A DNA stretch of 64,000 bases, from the NCBI RefSeq assembly GCF_019219065.1, contig NZ_JAHUWK010000001.1, positions 496,001 to 560,000 of the forward strand, in the 5' to 3' direction. The stretch is from Duganella sp. sic0402 (GTDB taxonomy: Bacteria; Pseudomonadota; Gammaproteobacteria; Burkholderiales; Burkholderiaceae_D). Made by a program: the position numbers and the translations under genes. The notes beneath the pieces are model-generated. The model was not told where the DNA came from. It searched no databases and was given only the letters and a program-made list of their open reading frames with translations. Below, one piece after another: positions 34,684-44,400 of the stretch. The first letter of the stretch is position 1. Each line of letters begins with the position of its first letter.

Positions 34684-35476
34684 CTTCGCCGGAGCCGGTG
34701 CGGTTGACGTTGCGCTGATTCGGGTTGCCCAGCACGCGGATATCGCCGCTGCCGTGCAAGGTCAGTTCGGCCGACTGCTTGGCGAAAACGTGACTGGTGC
34801 CGGAGCCGCGCAGGTTGACTGTCACCGCATCGGCCGCCAGGTGGCGTGCATTCAGGTCGCCGGAGCCGGTCAGTTCCACTTCAAGCACCTTGCAGCTGCC
34901 GGACGCCGTGATCTGGCCGGAACCCATCATTACCAGCTCAACGTGTTCGCTGCTACCGGCATTCAGATTCAGATTGCCGCTGCCATGCAGGCCGCCGCTC
35001 AGCGAGCGATAGCGTCCGCTGAACGCCAGATTGCCCGAACCGTGCAGCTGCAATTCCATACGTTCACCGTTAAATCCGGACACCTTGGTGTCGCCGCTGC
35101 TGCTGATCGCCAGTTCCTCCAGCGACGGTAGCACCAGTTCCACCTTCAGGCGATGGCGCGGATTCAGCAGCATGCCCTTGGTGCCGATGTGCAGGTCGCG
35201 GCCATCCTGAATGGTTTCCACATTGCCCAGCGAACGCTGTTCGCCGCGCACCCGCAGCGAGGCGGTCGGGCCCTGGGTCAGCGTCAGATCTATTGGGCCG
35301 CTCAGCTCCACCACGGTGGCCATGGCATCGATCTTGCGGGTTTCGCTGCTCAGCGAGCGGCCGGCGTTGCTGGCCGGGCTGCTGCTGCCGTAGGCCTTCA
35401 GCATGCTATAGCTGACGCCGACCAGGGCAAACGCCAGCAGCAGCAAGCCGGCGCCGATTTTCATTAATGCTCGCAT
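34670..35476 (-). CDS. DUF2807 (GIN domain) auto-transporter-adhesin-like protein
   Basis: The 268-residue protein has one membrane anchor near the N-terminus (GAGLLLLAFALVGVSYSML) and then a beta-helix of repeated G-S-G-x-(I/L) turns: SGDTKVSG, HGSGNLAF, MGSGQITAS, TGSGDLNA, RGSGTSHV, HGSGDIRV. This is the head GIN domain (DUF2807). Its last 14 bases overlap the convergent flavoprotein gene. The DUF1700 gene lies 10 bases upstream on the same strand, a pairing known in many bacteria. Function unknown; the protein would face the periplasm. Confidence 0.82.
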   Translation of the reverse strand: MRALMKIGAGLLLLAFALVGVSYSMLKAYGSSSPASNAGRSLSSETRKIDAMATVVELSGPIDLTLTQGPTASLRVRGEQRSLGNVETIQDGRDLHIGTKGMLLNPRHRLKVELVLPSLEELAISSSGDTKVSGFNGERMELQLHGSGNLAFSGRYRSLSGGLHGSGNLNLNAGSSEHVELVMMGSGQITASGSCKVLEVELTGSGDLNARHLAADAVTVNLRGSGTSHVFAKQSAELTLHGSGDIRVLGNPNQRNVNRTGSGEVSWD

Positions 35477-35486
35477 GGTGTACTCC

Positions 35487-36281
35487 TCAACGCCCGCGCA
35501 GCAGCGACATATTCATCGCCGCATAGCGCCTCAGGCCTAGCATGGTGTAGCGCGTCAGCACGATGCTGATCAGGCACAGGCCGATGCCGCCCAGGATCAG
35601 CCCCAGCCCGATCAGCGACTGCGTGGTGCGCGCACCGCTGTCGAAATCGGTGGTGATGAAGACATCGCCAGTGGCGACGGCTTCGGCGCGGTTCAGCAGC
35701 TGGCCGCTGCGGCTCAGGCCTTCCTCGCGGGCGCGTGCTTCATCCGGATTGTCCTTGTTGACCTGCACGCCCATGCTGTCGATCGACACGCGCCAGCCCT
35801 GCGCCTCTTCCTCCTCGGTGCGGCTGTCGAAATGCGAATTGGTGAATTCCATGATGTGGCGCAGCGGGCCTTCCAGCGCCAGTTCGTTCTGGCCCGACAG
35901 TCCGCTGGCGGTCAGCGCCACGCCGCCGATGTAGAAGCCGAACGCGGCAATATAGATCGCGCCCAGCAGGCTGGCGTAGACCATGGCCGGGATCACCATG
36001 AACAGGTTGAAGATAGCCAGGCCGATAAACGACACCACCACCCGTGCCAGGTTGAACGGGGTTTTCTTTTGCTCGAAAGCGCTCAGATGGGCGTTGGCGC
36101 GCAAGGTCATGGCGATCTTGCGCGGCTCGTCCAGCTCCTGGTAGACCTCGGCCTCGCTGCGCCCGGCGACCAGGCCGTCAATGAAGCGCTGCTCGTAGTA
36201 GGCCAGCGTCTTGGCCACCGTTTCCGGCGGCAGACCTTGCATGGCTTGCTTGAGCGCGTCGAGGTAGTGCTGCTTGGTCAT
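35487..36281 (-). CDS. DUF1700 (HAAS domain) membrane protein
   Basis: The 264-residue protein begins with the HAAS signalling domain (about residues 1-70; YLDALKQAMQGLPPETVAKTLAYYEQ), then membrane helices near residues 80-100, 105-130 and 222-245, with a polar segment in between. HAAS proteins usually transmit signals between membrane proteins and PadR regulators. Here no PadR gene is adjacent: the 119 bases upstream contain no gene. The DUF2807 gene follows after 10 bases, so the two are one operon. Confidence 0.82.
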   Translation of the reverse strand: MTKQHYLDALKQAMQGLPPETVAKTLAYYEQRFIDGLVAGRSEAEVYQELDEPRKIAMTLRANAHLSAFEQKKTPFNLARVVVSFIGLAIFNLFMVIPAMVYASLLGAIYIAAFGFYIGGVALTASGLSGQNELALEGPLRHIMEFTNSHFDSRTEEEEAQGWRVSIDSMGVQVNKDNPDEARAREEGLSRSGQLLNRAEAVATGDVFITTDFDSGARTTQSLIGLGLILGGIGLCLISIVLTRYTMLGLRRYAAMNMSLLRGR

Positions 36282-36400
36282 AGTAAATCCATAATATTGC
36301 TTGCCTTTTGGCCGATGATGCCACTGTACGCATCCGGACGTCCGGGTGCCACAGGCATGTGACAGGCTGCATAAATGGCGGAACAGGCGACCAAAACGGG

Positions 36401-37828
36401 CTACTGGACGGTGTTGCGCTGGAGCAGCCTGGCTGCGGCAACACCGCTGCGCACCGCCGATTCCAGGGTGGCCGGGTAGTCGCCGGCCGTATAGTCGCCC
36501 GCCAGCACCAGGCCGGGCAGGCCGGTGGCGTTGTCCGGACGGACCAGTCCGGGGGTGCAGGCGTAGGTGGCGCGCTTTTCGGTGATGACCTTGAACCAGG
36601 CCGGACGGCCCAGCTCCGGACGCTGGAAATCCACCGCCAGCTGCACCGCCACCGCTTCGGCCAGCAATTCCTGTGGCTGGGCGGCAGCCGGGCCGGAGGC
36701 GCTGATGATGACCGCCAGCAGGCCGGCCTGGCTGGCGTCCAGTTGGCCGCGGTCAAACACGAACTGGCCGTAATGGTGGCTGTACGGATCGTCCTGCAAG
36801 GCATAAAACGGCAGTTCCAGGCGGAGGCCGGCGTCATATTGCAGGTAGACGGTGGTGATGGCTTCCGGCTCGAAGGCGGTCAGCTGGCTGCATAGCTGGC
36901 TGGTGTCCTGCGCCGCAATGTCGTGCAGCAGCGTGGCGGCCTGGCTGGCGCCGGTGGCGATCACCACGCCGCTGAAATAGGTGCTCCAGGTGCCGCCGAC
37001 GGCTGAACCGCTGATGTCCAGCTGCCACAGCCGGCTTTCGATCGAATGGATGGCTTGCACTTTGGCGCCGCAGCGCACCGAGCCGCCATGCGCGTCGACG
37101 TGGGCGGCGGCCGCTTCCGGAAACAGTTTGCTCAGGTCGGCGCGCGGCAGCAGCATGTCCGAGGCGCGGCGCTTGGCGCCCAGGCTGTCGCGCAGCACGT
37201 TGAGGAAGACTTGCGCCGAGGCGCGTTCCGGCGGCGTGTTCAGCGCCGCCAGGCACAGCGGGCGCCACATCAGCCGGGTCAGACGTTCGGTCTGGTCGAA
37301 GCGCTCCAGCAGTTCGCTGACGCTGCAATCGGTGTTCAGGCGCCAGCCCATCCAGCGGGCGGCGGTGGAAAAGCGCGCCAGGCTGAGTTTGTCTTCGCGG
37401 GTCAGCCCCTTGGCCTTGAGCAGCGCCGCCAGCAGGTGCAGCGGCGCGGGCAGCGGCAGGGCGGGCGCGACAAAGTCCATGCCATTGGTGTCGGGCGGGT
37501 AGCGCATTTGCAGCGGCAGCGTCAGCAGTGCCTGCTCGCGGTCGACGCCGGTCAGCTTCATCAGTCGCAGCGCTTCGCTGTAGGCGCCCAGCAGGATGTG
37601 TTGGCCGTTGTCCAGTTGGGCGCGATCGGTGTCGACCCGGCGCGCGCGGCCGCCCAGGGTGCGCGCGGCTTCCAGCAGCGTTACCTTGTAGCCGGCCTGC
37701 GCCAGTTCGACGGCCGCGCTGCAGCCGGCCCAGCCGGCGCCGATGACAGCCACCGAGCGCGAACTCATGCCCGGTTCAATGTGGCCGCGCTTGTCCGCCG
37801 GTGTGCCGGCGATGTCGTGCTCAGCCAC
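36401..37828 (-). CDS. hpnE: Hydroxysqualene dehydroxylase HpnE
   Basis: The 475-residue FAD amine-oxidase-fold protein reduces hydroxysqualene to squalene, the last step of the HpnCDE route. The FAD loop VAVIGAGWAGCSAAVELAQAG starts near residue 27 and is followed by EAARTLGGRARR. A second possible start at 37768 (MSSRSVAV) would remove the 20-residue polar leader. The gene overlaps the end of hpnD by 8 bases on the same strand, so they are coupled. The family was named for hopanoid genes, but no squalene-hopene cyclase is in the window. Confidence 0.9.
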   Translation of the reverse strand: MAEHDIAGTPADKRGHIEPGMSSRSVAVIGAGWAGCSAAVELAQAGYKVTLLEAARTLGGRARRVDTDRAQLDNGQHILLGAYSEALRLMKLTGVDREQALLTLPLQMRYPPDTNGMDFVAPALPLPAPLHLLAALLKAKGLTREDKLSLARFSTAARWMGWRLNTDCSVSELLERFDQTERLTRLMWRPLCLAALNTPPERASAQVFLNVLRDSLGAKRRASDMLLPRADLSKLFPEAAAAHVDAHGGSVRCGAKVQAIHSIESRLWQLDISGSAVGGTWSTYFSGVVIATGASQAATLLHDIAAQDTSQLCSQLTAFEPEAITTVYLQYDAGLRLELPFYALQDDPYSHHYGQFVFDRGQLDASQAGLLAVIISASGPAAAQPQELLAEAVAVQLAVDFQRPELGRPAWFKVITEKRATYACTPGLVRPDNATGLPGLVLAGDYTAGDYPATLESAVRSGVAAARLLQRNTVQ

Positions 37829-38654
37829 GGATATAGGTCTTCCATGCCAGCCACAGCTTGCGGATCGGCGTCAGCGAAATGCGGTGTTGCAGCACATGGT
37901 AGCCGTCCGCCTCCACTTCGCTCAGCAGCGTGCGGTAGATGGCGGCCATCATCAGGCCGGGGCGCTGGGCGCGGCGGTCTTCTTTCGGCAGCAGCGCGTA
38001 GGCTTCGTCATAAGCTTGCTGGGCGCGCGCGATCTGGAACGCCATCAGCTTCTCGAACTTGTCGGTATGCTTGGCGTTGAGGATGTCGGCGGCGGTGACG
38101 TTGAACTGCTGCAGCTCGCTGATCGGCAGGTAGATGCGGCCCTTGCGCGCATCCTCGCCGACGTCGCGGATGATGTTGGTCAGCTGGAAGGCATGGCCCA
38201 GTTTTTCGGCGAATTGCAGTGTTTGCGGATTGGTGACACCGAAAATGCTGGCCGACAGGATGCCGACCACGCTGGCGACGTGCCAGCAGTATTTGCTGAG
38301 CGCGGCGTAATCGAGATAGCGGGTCTGGTTCAGGTCCATTTCCATGCCGTCGATAATCGCCTGCAGGTGCTCTTCCTTCAGCTTGTACGGCTGGATATGC
38401 GGTTGCAGCGCCTGCGTGACCGGGTGGGTCTGCGCGCCGGCATACATATTGTTGATTTCTTTGCGCCACCAGGCGAGCTTGATGCGGGCGACCGATTCGT
38501 CGGTGCATTCATCGACGGTGTCGTCGACTTCGCGGCAAAAGGCATACAGGGCGGTGATGGCGCGGCGACGCTCCGTCGGCAGGAACAGAAAGCTGTAGTA
38601 AAAACTGGAGCCGCTTTGTGCGGTCTTTTGCTGGCAGTAGTCGTCGGGAGACAT
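37821..38654 (-). CDS. hpnD: Presqualene diphosphate synthase HpnD
   Basis: The 277-residue protein from the ATG at 38654 is a squalene/phytoene-synthase fold prenyl transferase. It contains both Asp-rich motifs, EVDDTVDE near residue 43 and NIIRDVGEDARKGRIYLP near residue 175. It joins two farnesyl diphosphates into presqualene diphosphate. A longer frame reaching 39062 adds residues with no homologous pattern and is not used. It overlaps hpnE by 8 bases. hpnC lies 676 bases upstream in the same direction but is separated by an opposite-strand lipoprotein gene. Confidence 0.92.
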   Translation of the reverse strand: MSPDDYCQQKTAQSGSSFYYSFLFLPTERRRAITALYAFCREVDDTVDECTDESVARIKLAWWRKEINNMYAGAQTHPVTQALQPHIQPYKLKEEHLQAIIDGMEMDLNQTRYLDYAALSKYCWHVASVVGILSASIFGVTNPQTLQFAEKLGHAFQLTNIIRDVGEDARKGRIYLPISELQQFNVTAADILNAKHTDKFEKLMAFQIARAQQAYDEAYALLPKEDRRAQRPGLMMAAIYRTLLSEVEADGYHVLQHRISLTPIRKLWLAWKTYIRG

Positions 38655-38774
38655 GTATAAAATAGCAATGGAGCTGTTCGAAGCCGCTATTCTATAGGAA
38701 GGGCATAGACTGTGGTCTGCAAACTGTATCGATTGAGGATACAATATGTTACCTTTGACCGGAGTCCTGTACAT

Positions 38775-39188
38775 ATGAATTATCGGATTGTGACCGCGCT
38801 GATCGTTCTGCCAGTGATCGCTGGGTGCGAGGGCTCGTCCGCAGAGGACACTGCGCCGATGAAAACCGCCACTTACTATACGCAGCACCTCGACGAGGCG
38901 CGCGCGGTAGCCAATCGCTGCAAGCTGATGGATGTGCAAAAGCAGCGCGAGCTGAGTCTGGGCGATTACCAGGAGTGGCAGATTTCCAATGAAGGCGTGA
39001 ATTGCCAGACGGCCTTGTCGGTATCGGAGGCGGCGTCGGTACGCGAGCTGGTGCTGAAGCAATCCAAGCCGCCGGCGCCGGTCGCCACGCCGAAAGTCGC
39101 GCCGCCGCCGTCATCCGCCGTCCCGGCCTTGCGCGGCCAGAGCGACAACCAGAAACTCAACGCCGCCCAGACGCTCGCTCCTGTGTAA
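38775..39188 (+). CDS. EexN-like lipoprotein
   Basis: The 137-residue protein has a signal peptide with lipobox PVIAGC (Cys at residue 15), so it is probably membrane-anchored. The mature domain has the spacing of EexN-family proteins: TYYTQHLDEARAVANRCK, then EGVNCQTAL, with two Cys that may form a disulfide, and ends in a proline-rich tail (APVATPKVAPPPSS). EexN proteins block entry of related conjugative plasmids, but chromosomal relatives may do something else. The start ATG at 38775 is used because the frame upstream has no signal peptide. It is flanked by hpnC and hpnD on the other strand. Confidence 0.6.
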   Translation: MNYRIVTALIVLPVIAGCEGSSAEDTAPMKTATYYTQHLDEARAVANRCKLMDVQKQRELSLGDYQEWQISNEGVNCQTALSVSEAASVRELVLKQSKPPAPVATPKVAPPPSSAVPALRGQSDNQKLNAAQTLAPV

Positions 39189-39330
39189 GGGCGTTCAGCT
39201 TGCCGTCATTGCGACGCTTCGCTGGCGGCGATCTTTGCGTCAACTTCTTCTTGGGTCATGTCGGCCTGATGCGGCTCCGGATCTGCTTAACCAGTACAGG
39301 CTGGCCGCTGCGGGCGTCAAATGAGTTGGG

Positions 39331-40173
39331 TCAAGCGGTGCGCAGCGCGGCTTTCAGTTGCTTTTTCATGCGCAGCGAGGCCCAGAAAATTCCCATCCAA
39401 TCACGCTTGGTGAGCTTGGGGCGGTGCAGGAATACGTCGTATTCGACCGCTTCGATCGCATCCAGGATGCGCAGGCCGCCTTGCACCACCATGCGCAGCT
39501 CGAAGCCGATGCGGCCCGGCAGCCGCAAGGCCAGCGGCGCGCCGCTCAGCAGTAACTGACGCGCGCGATCCACTTCAAACCGCATCAGCGAGCGCCAGCG
39601 CGGGCGGGCGCTGACGTGATCGAGCGCCGCCGGCGACACCGCATAACGGTTCAGGTCTTCCAGCGGAATATAAATGCGCTCCTTGTGCAGGTCGATCGCC
39701 ACATCCTGCAGGAAATTGATCAGCTGTAGCGCCGAGCAGATCGCATCCGAATCGCGTACGTTTTCCTCGTCGGCCGCGCCGTACAGATGCAGCATCATGA
39801 AGCCAACCGGATTGGCCGAACGCGCACAGTAATCCAGCAGCGCGTCGAAGGTCTGGTAGCGCGACACCACCACATCCTGCTTGAAGGCCGACAAAAGCTC
39901 ATACATGGGCTTGAGTGGCATATCATATTCCCGCACCACCTGCGCCAGCCGCTCGAACATCGGCGTGTGCTCGCTCGCGCCTTGCGCGATGCGGTCCAGT
40001 GCCGCTTCGTAGCCCTTCAGCGCTGCCAGCCGTTCTTCAGGCATGGCGTCGCCTTCGTCGGCCAGGTCGTCGGCGCTGCGGGCGAAGGCGTAGATGGCTT
40101 CGACAGCCGGGCGCAGGCGCTTGGGCAGCAAAACAGAGGCAACAGGGAAGTTTTCGTAGTGGTCGACCGGCAT
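39331..40173 (-). CDS. hpnC: Hydroxysqualene synthase HpnC
   Basis: The 280-residue protein has the squalene/phytoene-synthase fold with Asp-rich motifs SADDLADEGD near residue 34 and FLQDVAIDLHKERIYIP near residue 155. HpnC converts presqualene diphosphate to hydroxysqualene. Together with HpnD and HpnE it makes squalene without NADPH-dependent squalene synthase. It is on the same strand as hpnD-hpnE but not in one clean operon because the EexN-like gene lies between on the other strand. The 142 bases after it (39189-39330) hold only a 17-codon fragment and no terminator. Confidence 0.92.
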   Translation of the reverse strand: MPVDHYENFPVASVLLPKRLRPAVEAIYAFARSADDLADEGDAMPEERLAALKGYEAALDRIAQGASEHTPMFERLAQVVREYDMPLKPMYELLSAFKQDVVVSRYQTFDALLDYCARSANPVGFMMLHLYGAADEENVRDSDAICSALQLINFLQDVAIDLHKERIYIPLEDLNRYAVSPAALDHVSARPRWRSLMRFEVDRARQLLLSGAPLALRLPGRIGFELRMVVQGGLRILDAIEAVEYDVFLHRPKLTKRDWMGIFWASLRMKKQLKAALRTA

Positions 40174-40275
40174 AGAACGGACAGGCGTCGGGCGCCGGTT
40201 TGATGTTTTTCCAGCGCGTAATAGTAGTTGGATCTTGAAACAAGAGCAAGGCTAAATAAATGACGCCAAGGTCAT

Positions 40276-40303
40276 TTGCAAAGATGGTTGTTCGGCTTAT
40301 AAT
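40276..40303 (+). promoter_or_regulatory. Promoter of the RND efflux operon
   Basis: TTGCAA (40276-40281) and a perfect TATAAT (40298-40303) are separated by 16 bases and lie 38 bases before the adaptor start codon. This is the best sigma-70 promoter in the intergenic region. Confidence 0.6.
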
Positions 40304-40340
40304 CAATAAATAACCCTTCAGTCATTAAAAGGATGCGGTC

Positions 40341-41462
40341 GTGTCTACTCTCAAGAATGTGCTGCTGGCTGCCTCGGCGCTGGCTCTGCTGGGCGCCTGT
40401 TCCAAGCAGGTGGAAAAAACCGAAGACATCCGCCCGGTGCGGGCGATACAGCTGGCTGCCAGCGATGTCGATGTCAATGCCGAATTTTCCGGCGAAGTAA
40501 AAGCGCGGGTGGAATCGCAACTGGGCTTCCGTGTCGGCGGCAAGATCGTCAGCCGCAAGGTGGACGTGGGCACGCTGGTCAAAAAAGGCCAGTTGCTGAT
40601 GCAACTGGACCCGCAGGACCTGCAACTGTCGCAGGCACAGGCACTGGCCAGCTTGCGCTCGGCCGAAACCAATCGTGATCTGGCCAAGGCCGAACTGGCG
40701 CGCTATCAGGAATTGCGCAGCAAGAGCTTCGTCAGCCAGGCGGTGCTGGACGCCAAGGAATCCACTTATAAATCGGCGCAGGCGCAGGTGGATGCCTCGC
40801 AAGCCGCCTATCGCGGCCAATCCAACCAGGCCGCGTATGCGGCGCTGTTGGCGGATGTGGATGGCGTGGTGACGGCGGTCAGCGCGGAAATCGGACAGGT
40901 GGTCGCGGCCGGCACGCCGGTGGTGAAGGTGGCCAAGTCGGGCGAGAAGGAAATCGTCATCGGCATACCGGAGGATAAGGTGGACACGCTGCGCAGGGTT
41001 GAGGACGTACAGGTGCGCCTGTGGGCCGATCCGAACAAGGCCGTGCCGGGCAAGATCCGCGAAATGTCTCCGGTGGCCGATCCGTCCACCCGTACCTACA
41101 CCGCCAAGGTGTCGATACCGGACTCGCTGGCCGAGGCCAAGCTGGGCATGACGGCGGTGGTGCAATTCGCCTCCAAGACACCAGTGCCGCAGATCAAAGT
41201 GCCGCTGACCGCGCTGTTCTATGAGAAGAAAGCCAGCTCGGTGTGGATCGTGGAGCAGGGCGCCGTCAAGCTGGTGCCGGTGAGTATCGGCGGCGTGGCC
41301 GGCAACGATATCGTGCTGTCCAGCGGCGTCAAGCCGGGCCAGACCGTGGTGACGGCCGGCGTCAACCTGCTGAAGCCGGGCCAGAAAGTGAAAATCCTGG
41401 GCAATGATCTGCCTGTGGCCGCACCCGCCGCTGCGCCCGCCGTCGCCGGGGCCGCCAAATGA
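40341..41462 (+). CDS. RND efflux periplasmic adaptor (membrane fusion protein)
   Basis: The 373-residue lipoprotein starts at a GTG behind AAAAGGA and has lipobox LLGAC (Cys at residue 20). It has the membrane-fusion-protein order: beta-barrel and lipoyl halves (SRKVDVGTLVKKGQLLMQLDPQD), a coiled-coil hairpin (about 95-165), and C-terminal barrel domains. It would link the inner-membrane pump to an outer-membrane channel. It overlaps the pump gene by 4 bases (ATGA). No regulator gene is next to it. Confidence 0.92.
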   Translation: MSTLKNVLLAASALALLGACSKQVEKTEDIRPVRAIQLAASDVDVNAEFSGEVKARVESQLGFRVGGKIVSRKVDVGTLVKKGQLLMQLDPQDLQLSQAQALASLRSAETNRDLAKAELARYQELRSKSFVSQAVLDAKESTYKSAQAQVDASQAAYRGQSNQAAYAALLADVDGVVTAVSAEIGQVVAAGTPVVKVAKSGEKEIVIGIPEDKVDTLRRVEDVQVRLWADPNKAVPGKIREMSPVADPSTRTYTAKVSIPDSLAEAKLGMTAVVQFASKTPVPQIKVPLTALFYEKKASSVWIVEQGAVKLVPVSIGGVAGNDIVLSSGVKPGQTVVTAGVNLLKPGQKVKILGNDLPVAAPAAAPAVAGAAK

Positions 41463-44400
41463 AGGAAGGATTCAATCTTTCACGCTGGGCGCTGGAGCAT
41501 ATCCCGCTGACCCGCTACCTGATTGCCGTGCTGCTGATCGGCGGCTTCCTCAGCTACAGCAATCTGGGCCAGGATGAAGATCCGCCGTTCACCTTCCGCG
41601 CGATGGTGGTGCAGGCCCAATGGCCGGGCGCGACCGCGCTGCAGATGGCCGAGCAGGTCACCGACAAGCTGGAGAAAAAGCTCCAGGAAACACCGGGCAT
41701 CGATGAAATATCCAGCTACTCCAAGCCGGGCGAAACGCTGATTATCCTCAAGCTGCGGGAATCCACGCCGCCGAAAAATGTCGCCGAAGCCTGGTATCAG
41801 GTACGCAAGAAGATCGGCGACATCAAGCTGACGCTGCCGTCCGGCGTGCAGGGGCCGTTCTTCAACGATGAATTCGGCGATACCTACGGTTCGATCTTTG
41901 CCCTGTCCGGCGACGGCTTCACCTATGCCGAGATGAAGGACTACGCCGACTTCGTGCGCCAGCGGCTGCTGAGCGTGCCGCTGGTGTCCAAGGTCGAGCT
42001 GTTCGGCGTGCAGGATGAGAAGATCAATATCGAGTTCTCGCACAAGAAATTTGCGCAGCTGGGCATTTCCTTCGAGGCCATCGTCAACCAGATCGCCACG
42101 CAGAACTCGGTGGAGTCCACCGGCGTGCTGGTGACGCCAACCGACAACCTGCAAGTGCGCGTGACCGGCGCGCTGAAAACCGTCAGGGACCTGGAAAACC
42201 TGGAGCTGCGCGCCAATGGCACCACCTTCCGCCTGGGCGACTTCGCCACCGTCAAGCGCGAATACCAGGACCCGCCGGGCAACAAGATGCGCTTCAACGG
42301 CAAGGAAGTGATCGGCCTGGGTGTGTCGATGGAAAAGGGCGGCAATATCATCCAGCTCGGCAAGCACATGGAAAAGACCGTGACCGAGCTGAAGGCCAAG
42401 CTGCCAGTCGGTATCGAACTGGAGCGCGTATCGGACCAGCCTGAGGCGGTGAAAGCCTCGGTGGGCGAGTTCGTGCACACGCTGATCGAGGCGGTGCTGA
42501 TCGTGCTGGGCGTCAGCTTCGTCGCGCTCGGCCTGCACAGCAAGCCCAAGCTGCGGCTGGACGTGCGTCCGGGCCTGGTGGTGGCGCTGAGCATTCCGCT
42601 GGTGCTGTCGGTGACTTTCCTGTTCATGCGCATGCTGGACATCGACCTGCACAAGATTTCGCTGGGCGCGCTGATCATCGCGCTGGGCCTGCTGGTGGAC
42701 GACGCCATCATTGCGGTCGAAATGATGGTGCGCAAGATGGAGGAGGGCATGTCGCGCTTCGACGCCGCCACCTTCGCCTATAAATCCACCGCCATCCCGA
42801 TGCTGACCGGCACGCTGATTACGGTGGCGGGCTTCCTGCCGATCGGCCTGGCCAAATCGGCGGCCGGCGAATATACCTTCTCGCTGTTCTCGGTCAATGC
42901 CTTGGCGCTGGTGATTTCGTGGGTGGTGGCGGTGACCTTCACACCTTACCTCGGCTACGTGCTGCTGAAAGTCAAGCCGCACGCCGATGGCGGCAACGAC
43001 CACGACCTGTTCGATACGCCTGGCTTCCGCCGCTTCCGCGCGCTGGTCAACTGGTGCGTCGAGTACCGCTGGATCACCATAGCCGCGACGCTGGCGGTGT
43101 TTGCGCTGGGCGTGTACGGCTTCAAGTTCATCGAGAAGCAGTTCTTCCCTGACTCCAGCCGTCCCGAACTGATGGTGGAGATGTGGACGCCGGAAGGCAC
43201 GACCTTTGCGGCCAACGAGGCGCAGGTGAAGAAGTTTGAAGCCTTCATCCGCAAGCAGGATGGCGTGCTGAGCGTGACCAGCTATGTGGGCACCGGCTCG
43301 CCGCGCTTCTACCTGCCGCTGGACCAGATTTTCCCGCAGACCAACGTGTCGCAGATCGTGGTGCTGCCGAAAGACCTGAAGGCGCGCGCCGCGCTGCGCG
43401 ACAAGATCGTCGATGTGTTCAAACACGACTTCCCGGAAGTGCGCGGCCGCGTCAAGCTGCTGCCGAACGGGCCGCCGGTGCCGTACCCGGTGCAGTTCCG
43501 CGTCACCGGCACCGAAGTGGAGAAGGTGCGCGCGATTGCCGACCAGGTCAAGGACATCATGCGCGCCAATCCGAACACGCTGGGCGTCAACGACAACTGG
43601 AATGAATCGATCAAGGTGCTGCGCCTGGATCTGGACCAGGACAAGATGCGCGCGCTGGGCGTCACCTCGCAAACGGTGATGCGCGCCGCCAACACCATCC
43701 TGTCCGGCACCACCATTGGCCAGTTCCGCGAAGGTATCAAGCTGATCGACATCCGCATCCGCCAGCCCCTGGACGAGCGGGCGACGATTTCGGTGCTGAA
43801 CGACACGAATATCCCGACCGCCAGCGGCAAGTCGGTGCCGATCAGCCAGCTGGCGCGCGCGCACTTCGTGTGGGAGCCGGGCGTGGTGTGGCGGGAAGGG
43901 CGAGACTGGGCGATTACCGTGCAATCGGACGTGGGCGACCACATCCAGGGCCCGACCGTGTCCAGCCAGATCGAGCCGCAGCTGAAGGCGCTGCGCGACG
44001 CGCTGCCGGCTGGCTATGCGATCACGGTCAAGGGCGCGGCGTCGGACAGCGGCGCGGCGGAAGCGTCGATTGCCGCCAATTTGCCGCTGGCGATCTTCCT
44101 GATCTTTACGCTGCTGATGCTGCAGCTGCATAGCTTCTCGCGCGCGCTGCTGGTGTTCCTGACCGGACCGCTGGGTGTGGCGGGGGCGGCAATGGCCTTG
44201 CTGCTGCTGGGCAGGCCGCTGGGCTTTGTGGCCAATCTGGGCATTATTGCGCTGTTTGGCATGATTATCCGTAACTCGGTGATTCTGGTTGACCAGATCG
44301 AGCAGGATATCAAGGCGGGCCACGATCCGTGGACGGCGATCGTTGAATCGGCGGTGCGCAGGTGTCGTCCGATTATCCTGACGGCGGCTGCGGCTGCGCT

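Noticed and set aside
39189..39330. A 17-codon minus-strand frame (MTQEEVDAKIAASEASQ) after hpnC
   Set aside because: Too short, no ribosome-binding site. It might be a remnant of a lost gene but cannot be supported.
41480..44323. 947-codon open frame antisense to the RND pump
   Set aside because: Same cause; low-complexity His/Gln/Arg-rich translation with no domain.
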